From Chitinophagaceae bacterium (GTDB lineage: Bacteria; Bacteroidota; Bacteroidia; Chitinophagales; Chitinophagaceae): DNA of 64,000 bases. This document shows, in pieces, positions 9,363 to 18,522 of the stretch. How positions within the stretch are numbered: position 1 is the stretch's first letter; each line of letters begins with the position of its first letter. The stretch lies in assembly GCA_016702745.1 (NCBI GenBank), contig JADJDJ010000002.1:744001-808000 (forward strand). Direction: 5' to 3'. Both the position numbers and the translations under genes were made by a program. The notes under the pieces are model-generated. The model worked only from the letters and a program-made list of their open reading frames with translations. It was not told where the DNA came from and ran no database searches.

Positions 9363-9844
9363 AGGAAATTTTTCAACGCTTCTTTTTTAAAGAAGACATT
9401 AACATGCCCACAACAAACTATCTACTGTGGAGCAATGAATTTTTTGCGATAGATACTAAAAAAGCCATCCGGGAAAAAATTCTTTCTTCATTTAATATCA
9501 CTTTACTCAACCCGAAAGAGGAGCAGCATGAGGATTTAAGAGCCAGAAATTTGATTGTTCATGCTGTATCACAAATCAAGAATAAATTGAGAGATAATAG
9601 GATCCTTTTTCAGCACAATATTGAGTATGGGTTTATAAGAAACCTTTTGGGCGGTTCTTTAATAGCCGTTTTATTTTCAATCGCTATTTTAGTTTTTGCC
9701 CTTATTCAATCAGATTTGATATTAAGGAATACGGGAATCATACTTTTAATAATTTATCTTATGCCCATTGCGTTTAGTGGAGTTTTAATTTCCAGGTATG
9801 GTAAATACTATGCTAAGGTTTTATACGAACAATTTATGACCTAA
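9353..9844 (+). pseudogene. membrane protein, N-terminally truncated, unknown family
   Basis: From FVSKEIFQRFFFKEDINMPT onward the frame looks like genuine protein: a soluble stretch (NYLLWSNEFFAIDTKKAI, QIKNKLRDNRILFQHNIEYG) and two membrane segments (GGSLIAVLFSIAILVFALIQ and IILLIIYLMPIAFSGVLI). Upstream codons back to 9251 are antisense to the transposase fragment, so the native start and any N-terminal membrane segments have been lost. An ATG at 9402 (MPTTNYLLW) could still start translation. I do not recognise the function. Confidence 0.5.
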
Positions 9845-9959
9845 TAAAATTGTCGAACTTTTGATTTCCGTTTGTTCAATGCTATTGTCACCTAAAGTCC
9901 CCGAATGTCTTCAAATCTTCCAACATCTGGTTCGACGTTAGGAGGCCTGGGGCTACATC

Positions 9960-9990
9960 GCCCGCCGTAGCTTTTGCAATGGCGGGCTTT
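9960..9990 (+). terminator. intrinsic terminator-like hairpin
   Basis: GCCCGCC (9960-9966) pairs perfectly with GGCGGGC (9981-9987) around a 14-base loop and is followed by TTT-A-TT. It lies 115 bases after the truncated membrane protein on the plus strand and would also separate it from the convergent Fic gene. Confidence 0.6.
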
Positions 9991-10091
9991 ATTATTGGGG
10001 AACTGATGACAAAGAGAGCCCATATATAACTGTGATTGGATCATGAACGGCAAGCCGGTTGGAAGCACATCAAAAAGGCTGGATTTTTTTC

Positions 10092-11204
10092 TTACAAAAT
10101 AATAGGCAAGCTATAATTGGTACTTCTTCCCCCGCCGACCTCTTTCACCAAAACTTTCTTGTTCAACAGATCCTGTATATCTCTCAGCGCAGTATCGGGA
10201 GATGTTTTGGTCATCTTTGCCCATTTGGAGGTATTCATTTTTCCTTCAAAGCCGTCCAGCAGTTTGTTCAACATCAATTGCTGCCGGGAGTTCAGAATAG
10301 TGGTAGCATGTTTTTCCCAGAAACGGGCTTTATGCAATACTGTGGCCAGGATTTCCTGGCTGGCATCGAGGCTACGTCCCAGACATTGTAAAAACCAGGT
10401 CAGCCATTTTGTAATATCCATCGATGCCTTTTGTGTGCTTTCGAGAATATCATAATATGCAGTTCGTTCCTTTCGGATCTGGGCACTCATACTATAAAAG
10501 CGTAGGGCGGATTGATCGGCACGGGAAAGCTGACAATCGGCAATCGCCCGGGCAATCCGACCATTGCCATCATCGAAAGGATGAATCGTAACAAACCACA
10601 AATGTGCCACCGCTGCTTTCAAAACCGGATCCATCTGCCGGTCTTCGTTGAACCAATGGATGAATCGTTGCATCTCTTCTTCCAAACGATTGGCATCCGG
10701 TGCCACAAAATGTATTTTCTCCCTTCCCATGGCACCGGAAACTACCTGCATGGGATCCTTTGCTGTATGATTACGCCAGGCGCCGACGGTAATTTTATAC
10801 ATACCGCTTCTGCCTGTAGGAAATAAGGCAGCGTGCCAGCCGAATAATCTTTCGGCCGTTAGGGTTTGTTGGTTATGTTGTGTGGCATCTAGCAACATCT
10901 CAACCACTCCATCAACATGACGGTCTGATGTTACCATTCCGGCTATCTGCAATCCAAGCCTTCGGGCAATAGACGACCGAACCTGATTAGGATCCAGTAT
11001 TTCACCTTCTATTTCTCCCGACTTCACCACATCCATTGTAAGGTTTTGCAGGTTGGCTTCTGCCTGAAGTGAAAATCCTAAGGCTTCCATCCGGCCCAGC
11101 AATCTTCCCTGACGGTTACGGATCTCGGCCAGCAAGGGGCTTACCAGTTCATGGTTCCAGGTAAAACCGGGCCAATGGGGTAATTGATGTATATATATGG
11201 CCAT
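10092..11204 (-). CDS. Fic family protein with DUF4172 N-domain (class II, self-inhibited)
   Basis: 370 residues from the ATG at 11204 (MAIYIHQLPHWPGF, the usual DUF4172 start; further upstream Met codons are created by repeated ATGCGG motifs). The Fic motif HPFDDGNGR is at 208-216. Fic enzymes transfer AMP or another nucleotide part from NTPs to target hydroxyls. The inhibitory motif SGEIEG (S62, E66, G67) N-terminal to the core makes it class II. The C-terminus (TSPDTALRDIQDLLNKKVLV) is a winged helix as in transcriptional regulators. The start codon lies inside an iterated motif, which points to autoregulation. Target unknown. Confidence 0.88.
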   Translation of the reverse strand: MAIYIHQLPHWPGFTWNHELVSPLLAEIRNRQGRLLGRMEALGFSLQAEANLQNLTMDVVKSGEIEGEILDPNQVRSSIARRLGLQIAGMVTSDRHVDGVVEMLLDATQHNQQTLTAERLFGWHAALFPTGRSGMYKITVGAWRNHTAKDPMQVVSGAMGREKIHFVAPDANRLEEEMQRFIHWFNEDRQMDPVLKAAVAHLWFVTIHPFDDGNGRIARAIADCQLSRADQSALRFYSMSAQIRKERTAYYDILESTQKASMDITKWLTWFLQCLGRSLDASQEILATVLHKARFWEKHATTILNSRQQLMLNKLLDGFEGKMNTSKWAKMTKTSPDTALRDIQDLLNKKVLVKEVGGGRSTNYSLPIIL

Positions 11205-11298
11205 TCTCCGCATTTTTGCGGTAAAAATAAAAAATTTTCGCCGCATTTTCATATATATCGCATATAATGCGGAGAATAAGCCAATTATTCGCCGCATA
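11203..11298. promoter_or_regulatory. iterated CCGCAT motif upstream of fic, candidate operator array
   Basis: Four copies of the consensus wTTCkCCGCAT occur in about 95 bases: ATTCTCCGCAT at 11203-11213, TTTCGCCGCAT near 11236-11246, the inverted ATGCGGAGAAT at 11267-11277, and ATTCGCCGCAT near 11287-11297. The first and third form a perfect 11-base inverted repeat. The array covers the fic start codon and upstream region. Because the Fic protein ends in a winged helix, it is the most obvious candidate ligand of these sites. Confidence 0.55.
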
Positions 11299-11475
11299 CC
11301 TGGTATTCAAAGGGGGCTTTTTCGGTTGAGAATAAGTCGGGGCAAAACAATCAGGGTTTCCTTTTCATCTTGTTCCCCTTTCCAATACACTAGATAATTG
11401 ACCTGTGCTTTGGTGATCTGATATCCCTCCCTTTATCACAACAATTCAATTCCTCAACTGTAGTGACCATTAATA

Positions 11476-11760
11476 ATGGAATACCCGGAATTAACTACAG
11501 CCAATACCGACCGGATCATCGAAATGGCCTGGGAAGACCGCACGCCTTTTGAAGCCATTCGTTATCAGTTTGGTTTATCTGAAGCACAGGTGATTGATCT
11601 TATGCGGAGGGAACTCCGCCGCAGTTCCTTCCTTCGCTGGAGAAAGAGAGTGCAGGAGGGCATCAGCCATAAACACCTGCATAAAAGGAATCCCGAAATC
11701 AGCCGTTTCAAATGCTCCAGGCAAAGAGCCATCAGCGGCAACCGGATTTCAAAAAGATGA
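11476..11760 (+). CDS. TIGR03643 (DUF2805) family protein
   Basis: 94 residues. DRIIEMAWEDRTPFEAI, YQFGLSEAQVIDLMRREL and SFLRWRKRV are the family core, with the usual basic tail FKCSRQRAI..NRISKR. The middle resembles a helix-turn-helix (GLSEAQVIDLMRR), hinting at nucleic acid binding, but no function is established. In Bacteroidota these genes commonly sit with flavin reductase-like and photolyase/cryptochrome genes; here the flavin reductase follows 75 bases downstream while no photolyase is present. ATG start at 11476 fits the family length. Confidence 0.85.
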   Translation: MEYPELTTANTDRIIEMAWEDRTPFEAIRYQFGLSEAQVIDLMRRELRRSSFLRWRKRVQEGISHKHLHKRNPEISRFKCSRQRAISGNRISKR

Positions 11761-11834
11761 AGTATCAATGAATTACTATCCGGTACAGGTCATCCCCACA
11801 CAACTATTTTCTTTACAAAGTTTGCAGTAAAATC

Positions 11835-12467
11835 ATGATCCACAACCATACATCCATCCCGGCACTGGAAAAAAGATACCGGGCTAACCTCATCAATTCA
11901 TTGGGCGGTTTTAAAAGTCTTGTCCTGATCGGTACCAGGCACGAATCCGGCGCCGAAAATCTGGCCACTTTCAGCAGCCTTTTTCATTTAGGGGCTGATC
12001 CTGCGCTCTGCGGTATCATTGTGCGACCCACTCAGCCGGGCATCAATACATTGCATAATATCCAACAGCAAAAACAATATACCATCAATCATGTGCGTCC
12101 TGCTTTTTACCGCGAAGCCCACCAGTGCAGCGCCAAGTATCTCCCGGGTGAAAGTGAGTTTGAAGCTACCGGTCTTCATCCTTATTATGTAAATAGTATT
12201 CATGCCCCCTTTGTGGAAGAAAGTCATATCCGCTTTGCCTGTGAAACCGAGAAAATTATTCCGATTGAGTTGAATGAAACCACCCTGGTCATCGGCCGGA
12301 TTATTTATGTGGAAGTACCTGATGAATGGGTGGGAGCAGATGGATTTATAGATCTGGAAAAAGCAAACACCGTAACCTGTAGCGGACTCGATAGTTATCA
12401 TACTACCTCCAGACTGGCCCGGTTGAGTTATGCCAAACCAGACAGGCCCGTAACTGATTTACCCTGA
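11835..12467 (+). CDS. flavin reductase-like domain protein
   Basis: 210 residues, cytoplasmic. The N-terminal half NSLGGFKSLVLIGTRHESG followed by ENLATFSSLFHLGADPALCG and IIVRPTQPGINTLHNI is the FMN-binding split barrel of the flavin reductase family, which reduces FMN or FAD with NAD(P)H or simply binds FMN. FVEESHIRFACETEKIIPIE and TLVIGRIIYVEVPDEWV are the closing strands. It probably forms a unit with the TIGR03643 gene upstream. Specific electron acceptor unknown. Confidence 0.82.
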   Translation: MIHNHTSIPALEKRYRANLINSLGGFKSLVLIGTRHESGAENLATFSSLFHLGADPALCGIIVRPTQPGINTLHNIQQQKQYTINHVRPAFYREAHQCSAKYLPGESEFEATGLHPYYVNSIHAPFVEESHIRFACETEKIIPIELNETTLVIGRIIYVEVPDEWVGADGFIDLEKANTVTCSGLDSYHTTSRLARLSYAKPDRPVTDLP

Positions 12468-12624
12468 CAAACAGCCCCGCCATTTTTTACAAGCAGCTGA
12501 AAATATGAATGGCAATACTCCTGGTTTTCAGAAACCGTGAAAACACCTTTGTTTTTGCAAGGGTGTTCTCTTTTCTTTGTGTTGATAGTGATTTTTTTGA
12601 AATTATGATTTTAAAAATACTCAA

Positions 12625-12903
12625 ATGCCAGTTATTAGATTCAATGGAGATGTTCGTGATGCTTCGGGAGCAGCCACTATATTGGTTGTGACAGGGGATG
12701 AATTTAGATTTCAGCGATACCTATAAGGAACTTTTTCAACGCCTTTGGATTTATCCCAGGGGGATTATCTTGTCAGTATTGAATGTTTAACCGATGGGGA
12801 AATGGATTTCGATATTGTGGGGAATCTTTCCAATGTAAACCCCGATGTTCCTGAAACTTTTGACAGTGATCAAACAAGTAATACTTACAACTTAACCGTT
12901 TAA
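12625..12903 (+). pseudogene. small beta-rich protein gene with in-frame stop
   Basis: ATG at 12625 opens MPVIRFNGDVRDASGAATIL, then a TAA at 12724-12726 interrupts at codon 34, and the same frame continues with GTFSTPLDLSQGDYLVSIE, LTDGEMDFDIVGNLSNVNPD and a stop at 12901. Both halves read as one 92-residue beta protein (VTGDEF.F before the stop, G.FS.PLDL after it). The 15 bases before GGA-ACT would read SDTY if one C were removed and one base added, so two compensating indels may explain the stop. It precedes the exported protein at 12914 by 10 bases, so the two are probably an operon. Function unknown. Confidence 0.45.
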
Positions 12904-12913
12904 ATCATTTGCC

Positions 12914-14030
12914 ATGAAAAGAAACTTAGTATTATTATATGTATTACTGATCACCAGTAATGCGTTTGCACAATCGAAGCAGCATAAATTTGAAGAGGAG
13001 ATTACAGCAAAAAACCGGAGACGATAAGGCCAGTTTTTCATCAATCATGAATGCACTGGGAAAATTCACTTCGCAGGATGGATCCGCTATTTCTTTTAAC
13101 CCGACATTATATGGGTTAGCATCATTATTCAATCCAGATGTTAAAAAGCAGGATAAATTCATAAATGCAGTTTTTCTCCGGAATTTTCAACTAAACCTGG
13201 GAGTAACGCCATCAGAAGAATCAATTTTTAAGATTGATGATTTTCAGTCCGGCTTTAGTTATGCCATTCTGAATAATAAAAAACTGACAGCAGCAGATTA
13301 TGCGAATCTGATAGCATCTGAGCCTGCTCAGCAGCGTAGAATGTTTATGGCAGCGCTTAACAGGTTTATTTTCGACAACAGAAAAACAGCTGAAGGTGCA
13401 ACTGCCAGAACTTTCACCAATAGAGCGCTTTCCGTTTCAGATATTGCGACTATGAGCACCATGCTTAAAAACTTTCTCAAAAATAGGCTGGGGGTAACAA
13501 CTGATGCAGAATTGGCAGCAATGGCATCAGGATTTAGGAATGCATACAAAGCACTTACAACCCAGCTCTCTAAGCGGACACTCCTCACATTTGACTTCAA
13601 AAGCACTTACAGTTTCGCCGATAAACAATGGGGTGAACTGAGTTTTACCCCGGTAAACCTGTATTGCTATTTTAATAAATCCAAACCAAATAGCCCCGGT
13701 TTAAATGCCACGCTCAGTTATGTATTGGGAACCGATACGTCCACAAAGCAAGCTTTAAAAAGAAGAACAATTGAAACAGAAGTGGGAATGAACTTCCCTA
13801 TTAAAGTAAACCCGGAAACAGAAAAAGCAGCATTTGAAATAAAACCCGGTATCAGCTATAAATATATTACGGCAAGGGTCTATAAGGATGAAAAGAAATC
13901 TCAGTTCGATCCCACCCTTACTTTCCGCATTCGCATCAATGATGATTTCTATCTTCCGTTGAAGCTGGAGTATGATACAGAGAATGCAGAACTCTTTGGC
14001 TTCCTGTCTATTCAGTTTTCATTAAATTAA
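12914..14030 (+). CDS. secreted protein, unknown function (frameshifted in mature N-terminus)
   Basis: The ATG at 12914 encodes a signal peptide (MKRNLVLLYVLLITSNAFAQ) followed by KQHKFEEEITAK. One extra A in the run 13009-13014 shifts the frame; with five A the reading continues TGDDKASFSSIMNALGKF to the stop at 14030, giving about 371 residues. The C-terminal half has alternating beta strands typical of outer-membrane-associated barrels (LLTFDFKSTYSFADKQWG, TLTFRIRINDDFYLPLKLEY, FGFLSIQFSLN at the end). No family is recognised. It follows the damaged 92-codon gene by 10 bases, suggesting the two acted together. Confidence 0.55.
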
Positions 14031-14258
14031 ATTGGTATAGCAGTTTTTCGGAATCAAGGAAGGGGCTTAGCAGGTAACAAAGTAAATTTTTAAGCCGGTT
14101 AAAATACATGCCCCTTTTTCTTCTGTTTCCTTTCAATTCTTTTTCACAGGAAGCCAATACCGTCTTTCAATTTGGCCCCGATGGCCACCATGCTTATTGT
14201 ATGATCCCCTGATTCATTTGCCTTAAGAGGGCACTCGTAATTATGCCACCTCAGATTT

Positions 14259-14966
14259 TTACAGGAACAACCTGGCAAAATGGTTCTCCAGGTGCTCCCG
14301 CATGCCTTTTCTAAAATCTTCGGGGTTTCCATTTTCGAGGAGATCTACCAGTTCTTTGTGCGAGACGAATGTTTTAAGGAGCGGTTGTTTTTTTAATAAT
14401 CCGCTGTTGTGAACATAATCAAAAACCGGGAGCAGCATTTTCTGAAATTTCTTCAGTGTTTCGTTTCCGGTGATTTCATAGAGCTTGCCATGAAAAGCAA
14501 TTTCGTGTTCAACATTAAAAAGGTGGTACTGGGTGGCCGGAGGTTCATTGCTCACGATATTTCTTAACTCTGTGATATCTTCTTTTGTGATCCGGTGAAA
14601 AAGCAAATCAGCCATTCCTATTTCAAGTACCAGTCGGATTTCGAATATTTCTTTTAAAGTTTCCTGATCCAGGATGTGAGGGTTCATGCTCTTGCTCATC
14701 ATGCCGAATAAATCGGGACTGGTAATAACCGAGCCTCTCTTTTTCCGGGATTCAATCAGTCCCATCATTTTCAGTCTTGTCAAAGCTTCCCGGATCACTG
14801 TCCTGCTCACTCCCAATGCTTCCGCCAGTTCAACTTCTTTAGGAATAACATCTCCCACAGCCAGCTTACGCTCCCTGAGCAGTTCTACCAGACTGTCTTC
14901 TACTTTATCAACCAGGCTGCTGGTATCTATTGATTTGATGTCAGATTTAAGTAAGCCCAGGGCCAT
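14259..14966 (-). CDS. GntR/FadR-type (FCD) transcriptional regulator of the sialic acid locus
   Basis: 235 residues. The N-terminal winged helix includes VIPKEVELAEALGVSRTVIR and EALTRLKMMGLIESRKKRGS (about 40-80). The all-helical FCD effector domain follows (EIFEIRLVLEIGMADLLF, then HEIAFHGKLYEITGN and HKELVDLLENGN), with His/Asp positions typical of metal-assisted ligand binding. FCD regulators include NanR of enterobacteria, which senses N-acetylneuraminate. It is transcribed divergently from susC of a complete sialic acid locus, so control of that locus, with a sialic acid or ManNAc-type effector, is the natural inference. An inverted repeat lies between the two starts. Confidence 0.85.
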   Translation of the reverse strand: MALGLLKSDIKSIDTSSLVDKVEDSLVELLRERKLAVGDVIPKEVELAEALGVSRTVIREALTRLKMMGLIESRKKRGSVITSPDLFGMMSKSMNPHILDQETLKEIFEIRLVLEIGMADLLFHRITKEDITELRNIVSNEPPATQYHLFNVEHEIAFHGKLYEITGNETLKKFQKMLLPVFDYVHNSGLLKKQPLLKTFVSHKELVDLLENGNPEDFRKGMREHLENHFARLFL

Positions 14967-15022
14967 ACTATTATGTATTACTTATAAATTTCAGTGCAAA
15001 GGTACGAAAAATTGAGAAATTT

Positions 15023-15056
15023 TTAATTGATACATATATCATTAATAATCAATTAA
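15023..15056. promoter_or_regulatory. inverted repeat, candidate GntR operator
   Basis: TTAATTGAT (15023-15031) and ATCAATTAA (15048-15056) are a perfect 9-base inverted repeat with a 16-base spacer that itself contains TGATAcataTATCA. The site lies between the divergent gntR and susC starts, just upstream of the putative susC promoter. Confidence 0.45.
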
Positions 15057-15077
15057 ATATGTGGTTTAAAAATTTTT

Positions 15078-15110
15078 TTTGGAAATACGGGGGTATTCTT
15101 TTTATTTTTG
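15078..15110 (+). promoter_or_regulatory. Bacteroidota-type promoter for susC
   Basis: TATTTTTG at 15103-15110 fits the -7 consensus TAnnTTTG, and TTTG at 15078-15081 lies 21 bases upstream in the -33 position. The susC ATG is 38 bases further downstream. The inverted repeat at 15023-15056 lies immediately upstream. Confidence 0.55.
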
Positions 15111-15147
15111 TTATGTCATACATAATACACAAAATAAACTGCTTGTC

Positions 15148-18100
15148 ATGAAATTAAAATGTCTAAGGCTTTGTCTGTTTGCCTTGTTTGTCTTTCAGGC
15201 ATCTGCCATTATAGGCCAGGCCAGGAAAGTAAATGGAAGGGTGCTCAGTGATGATTCCGGTCCGCTGGCTGGTGTTTCTGTAACCATTAAGGGTAAACAG
15301 GGCGGGGTACAAACGAATGCGAGTGGTGAATACAATATAGAAGTATCAGAAGGAGATGTGCTGCTGTATTCCTTTTCCGGATTTAAATCAAGGGAATACA
15401 AAGTAACCGCAGGAGCTATTCCTGATATTACTCTTGAAACAAAAGTGAGCGAACTGGATGCAGTAGTAGTGACGGGTTATGGCACACAAAAAAGAAAAGA
15501 AGTCACCGGTGCCGTATCCACAGTGAGTCCCAAAACATTTGAACATAATCCCAGTACCAATGTGGCCACCGTTTTACAGGGCAATGTCCCTGGTTTACGG
15601 GTGCAGCAACGGACCGGTCAGCCTGGTACCACGCCTTCCATTTCATTCAGGGGCGGTACTGAATTTGGCGGCGGCGGAACTCCGCTCTTTATCGTAGATG
15701 GTGTAATTGTTCCATCACTATATGGTTTAGACATTAACGATGTGGCCAGCATTGATTTGTTAAAAGATGCCGCTACAACGGCCATCTATGGTGCCCGTGC
15801 TGCCAACGGAGTTGTACTGGTTACCACAAAAAAGGGACAAAAAGGAAAAACCCGGGTCACTTATTCCTACAGTCATACCATAAGCTATATACGGAAGAAC
15901 CCATCTGAATACCTGAGTGCTTCCGATTATATACGCATGAACCGGATCGGGATTCAATCACGTTTCAGGGGCGATTCCATTGATAACAATACAGGGGCCA
16001 TGAATACGGATCGTAATCAGATACTGGGTGCCTGGGGCTGGGCGGTTAACACCGGCTGGCGTTCAGCCGAAGGTTTGTATACCACCCAATTATTAAATAA
16101 CCAGAACCGTCATTTACTCAATAATCCTAAATGGAAACTGCTGGTTGATCCTAATCCTTTTAATACATCTTTAATCGACAGTATCATTTTTACTGACCTG
16201 AGCGCAAAAGAACGGGAAGCAATGATTTTGCAGCAGGTAAACACCAATGAACATAATGTCAATTTTTCCGGTGCAAATGATCAGGGATCCTATGCATTGT
16301 CACTGGGAACGGTAAAAGACAATGGAATGATCATTGGCTCCTGGTTAAAAAGATTCAATTTAAATTTTAACGGAGGCCTGAATGTGGGAAATCATCTGAA
16401 AATAACCACCAATATCGGTGCCTATAATGTAGAACAGGCATTGCCTTATGGCGGATTTAATAATGTGGACCCCGAAGGAGGGGCTGCCGGGGGACTGCTT
16501 CAGCGTTTTGTAGGAGTAGCTCCAACTGTTCGTTATGTGAATGATACCTCAGGTGTTGTTTTGCCTGGTCCCAATGATGTAACACTCGGTAATCCTTTAT
16601 ACTGGAGCAGCCTGACAGTAAATAATACCAATCAGCAACGCTTTCTGGGAGGAATCAACCTGGAGTACACCGTACTGCCCTATCTTAAAATACTGGCCAG
16701 TGGGTCAGGATATTACCAATACACGACTAATAATTTTTTTACCAAGGCATTTCAACAGGGTAATGGTGGCGCATTTAATACCAACAGAGCCGCCAGCTTT
16801 AATAATACCCGAACCGTTCAGTATACAACCAATGCCTTTTTGCAGTTTAATAAAAATTTCAAAGGTCATACTGTAACCGCACTGGCCGGCGGGGAATTTT
16901 ATGATTTTAAAAATTATGTCAGCTCCGGATTTTCCCAGGGATCACCCACCGATCTGGTTCCCTGGTTAACCGCTTCTACCCCGCCGAGTTTACAGGGTAC
17001 CACGATCATTAATCCGGCAGGAGCTTCATCCAATTTCAACCAGTGGGAACGTATTGCATCAGTTATCGGCCGGGTAAACTATACCTATAAAAACAGGTAT
17101 CTGTTAACTGCTGTGATGAGGGTGGATGGCTCCAGCAGGCTTAAAAAAGGAAACTACTATGGAACTTTTCCCGGTGTTTCAGTTGGATGGAACCTGCACA
17201 ACGAAAATTTTTATAAAGGAACAGCTGTTTCAAAATACCTGAGCAGCATCAAACCCCGTATCAGCTATGGTGTGAACGGAAATGTAAACTCACTTGGTTT
17301 CTTTGCTACCTCTCAAATTTATAATAATGCCGGTACCTATAATGGTTTTGGAGGAACCTATGCCGGTTCATATATCAATTCAGATGTTAGATGGGAACGC
17401 ACCAACAGCCTGAATCTTGGCCTTGACCTTGGAATACTGAACGAAAGAATCACCCTGAATGTGGATTATTTTGTAAGGAATGTATTTGATAAACTGGCTG
17501 GTCTGAATATCTCTTCCCAAACAGGATTTGGCAGCTTTACTACCAATCTGGGTCAGTTACAGAATAAAGGGATTGAACTGGCAGTGAATGCAAAAATCAT
17601 TGAACCCAGAAAACTAAACGGGTTCAGTCTTGATTTGGGAGTTAATTATTTTCATGTAAAGAGCTTTGCCAAGAAACTTCCATTTAACGGATTGCCCGGA
17701 AACAGGTCCAACGGATTTTTTGTATGGGATCCTAAAAATCCGGGACAACAAATGTATGTCGGTGGCCTGGTGGAAGGAGAAAGGATTGGTTTAGATGAAG
17801 TGTGGGCGCCACAGTGGGATGCGATTTATACTGATCTCTCAAAAATCACATCTGATGCAAATGTGTACAATGCTTTCCTGCCTTATACCAATAAAAAGAT
17901 AAAACAGCTGGGGGATGCCCAGTGGCACCAGGTGTATAAAAATGACACTATCGACAGCCGGCAGTTTGTGAAAGTAGGACGTACAACTCCCCAGCATATG
18001 GGTGGATTCAATCTGAGCAGTTCCTTTAAAGGGATCAGGCTCTATGCCGGTTTTGATTATGCATTCGGTTTCGTGATTTTGAATAATCAGGTGGTTCGTG

Positions 18101-18495
18101 GTCTCAGTCAGGTACAGGGTTCACAGAATCAGACAACGGACGTATTAAATAGCTGGTCACCCACCAACCCCAATGGGACAATGCCCAGATTTTACTGGGC
18201 CAATCAGGGAAGAAATTATGCAACAGATGCAAGCGGAAATAACCCTGCGGCCAATTTGTGGGAAAAGGGAGATTATGTAATGTTAAGAGAACTGACAATT
18301 GCATATGACTTGAACGAACAGATACTCAGCAAGTATCTTGGAAACAGATTGAAAGGGCTTAGTATTAATATTACGGGAACCAATCTTGTTTATTTCTCCG
18401 GGTATAGTGGCAACTTCCCTGAAGTAGGCGGAGTAGACCAGGGCAAATTCCCGCTACCCAAAAGACTTACAATCGGGGTGCGTGTAACCTTATAA
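15148..18495 (+). CDS. SusC-family TonB-dependent outer membrane receptor (sialoglycan importer)
   Basis: About 1115 residues from the ATG at 15148, where the signal peptide MKLKCLRLCLFALFVFQ begins; upstream in-frame codons lack a ribosome site. Then come a carboxypeptidase-D-like regulatory domain (RKVNGRVLSDDSGPLAGVSV), a TonB box region (ELDAVVVTGYGTQKRKEV), the plug (LQGNVPGLRVQQ, GTPLFIVDGV, IDLLKDAATTAIYGARAANG) and a beta-barrel ending TIGVRVTL with a terminal aromatic/hydrophobic pattern. With SusD it forms the lidded pore that moves glycans into the periplasm at the expense of TonB energy. Next to nan genes, its ligand is probably sialic acid or sialylated oligosaccharide (NanO-like), by inference. 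Confidence 0.93.
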   Translation: MKLKCLRLCLFALFVFQASAIIGQARKVNGRVLSDDSGPLAGVSVTIKGKQGGVQTNASGEYNIEVSEGDVLLYSFSGFKSREYKVTAGAIPDITLETKVSELDAVVVTGYGTQKRKEVTGAVSTVSPKTFEHNPSTNVATVLQGNVPGLRVQQRTGQPGTTPSISFRGGTEFGGGGTPLFIVDGVIVPSLYGLDINDVASIDLLKDAATTAIYGARAANGVVLVTTKKGQKGKTRVTYSYSHTISYIRKNPSEYLSASDYIRMNRIGIQSRFRGDSIDNNTGAMNTDRNQILGAWGWAVNTGWRSAEGLYTTQLLNNQNRHLLNNPKWKLLVDPNPFNTSLIDSIIFTDLSAKEREAMILQQVNTNEHNVNFSGANDQGSYALSLGTVKDNGMIIGSWLKRFNLNFNGGLNVGNHLKITTNIGAYNVEQALPYGGFNNVDPEGGAAGGLLQRFVGVAPTVRYVNDTSGVVLPGPNDVTLGNPLYWSSLTVNNTNQQRFLGGINLEYTVLPYLKILASGSGYYQYTTNNFFTKAFQQGNGGAFNTNRAASFNNTRTVQYTTNAFLQFNKNFKGHTVTALAGGEFYDFKNYVSSGFSQGSPTDLVPWLTASTPPSLQGTTIINPAGASSNFNQWERIASVIGRVNYTYKNRYLLTAVMRVDGSSRLKKGNYYGTFPGVSVGWNLHNENFYKGTAVSKYLSSIKPRISYGVNGNVNSLGFFATSQIYNNAGTYNGFGGTYAGSYINSDVRWERTNSLNLGLDLGILNERITLNVDYFVRNVFDKLAGLNISSQTGFGSFTTNLGQLQNKGIELAVNAKIIEPRKLNGFSLDLGVNYFHVKSFAKKLPFNGLPGNRSNGFFVWDPKNPGQQMYVGGLVEGERIGLDEVWAPQWDAIYTDLSKITSDANVYNAFLPYTNKKIKQLGDAQWHQVYKNDTIDSRQFVKVGRTTPQHMGGFNLSSSFKGIRLYAGFDYAFGFVILNNQVVRGLSQVQGSQNQTTDVLNSWSPTNPNGTMPRFYWANQGRNYATDASGNNPAANLWEKGDYVMLRELTIAYDLNEQILSKYLGNRLKGLSINITGTNLVYFSGYSGNFPEVGGVDQGKFPLPKRLTIGVRVTL

Positions 18496-18522
18496 AAATT
18501 ATTCAAGACAAAAAATGCAATC

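Noticed and set aside
9925..9990. GGTTCGA followed by a GC hairpin, looking like a tRNA T-arm or attachment site
   Set aside because: No acceptor or anticodon arm can be drawn and no CCA-like end or duplicated core is present. The hairpin with T tail is a better terminator.
11770..11829. 19-residue plus-strand ORF between TIGR03643 and the flavin reductase (MNYYPVQVIPTQLF...)
   Set aside because: Too short, no conserved partner seen, and it fits in spacer DNA. Could be a photolyase remnant, but nothing supports that.
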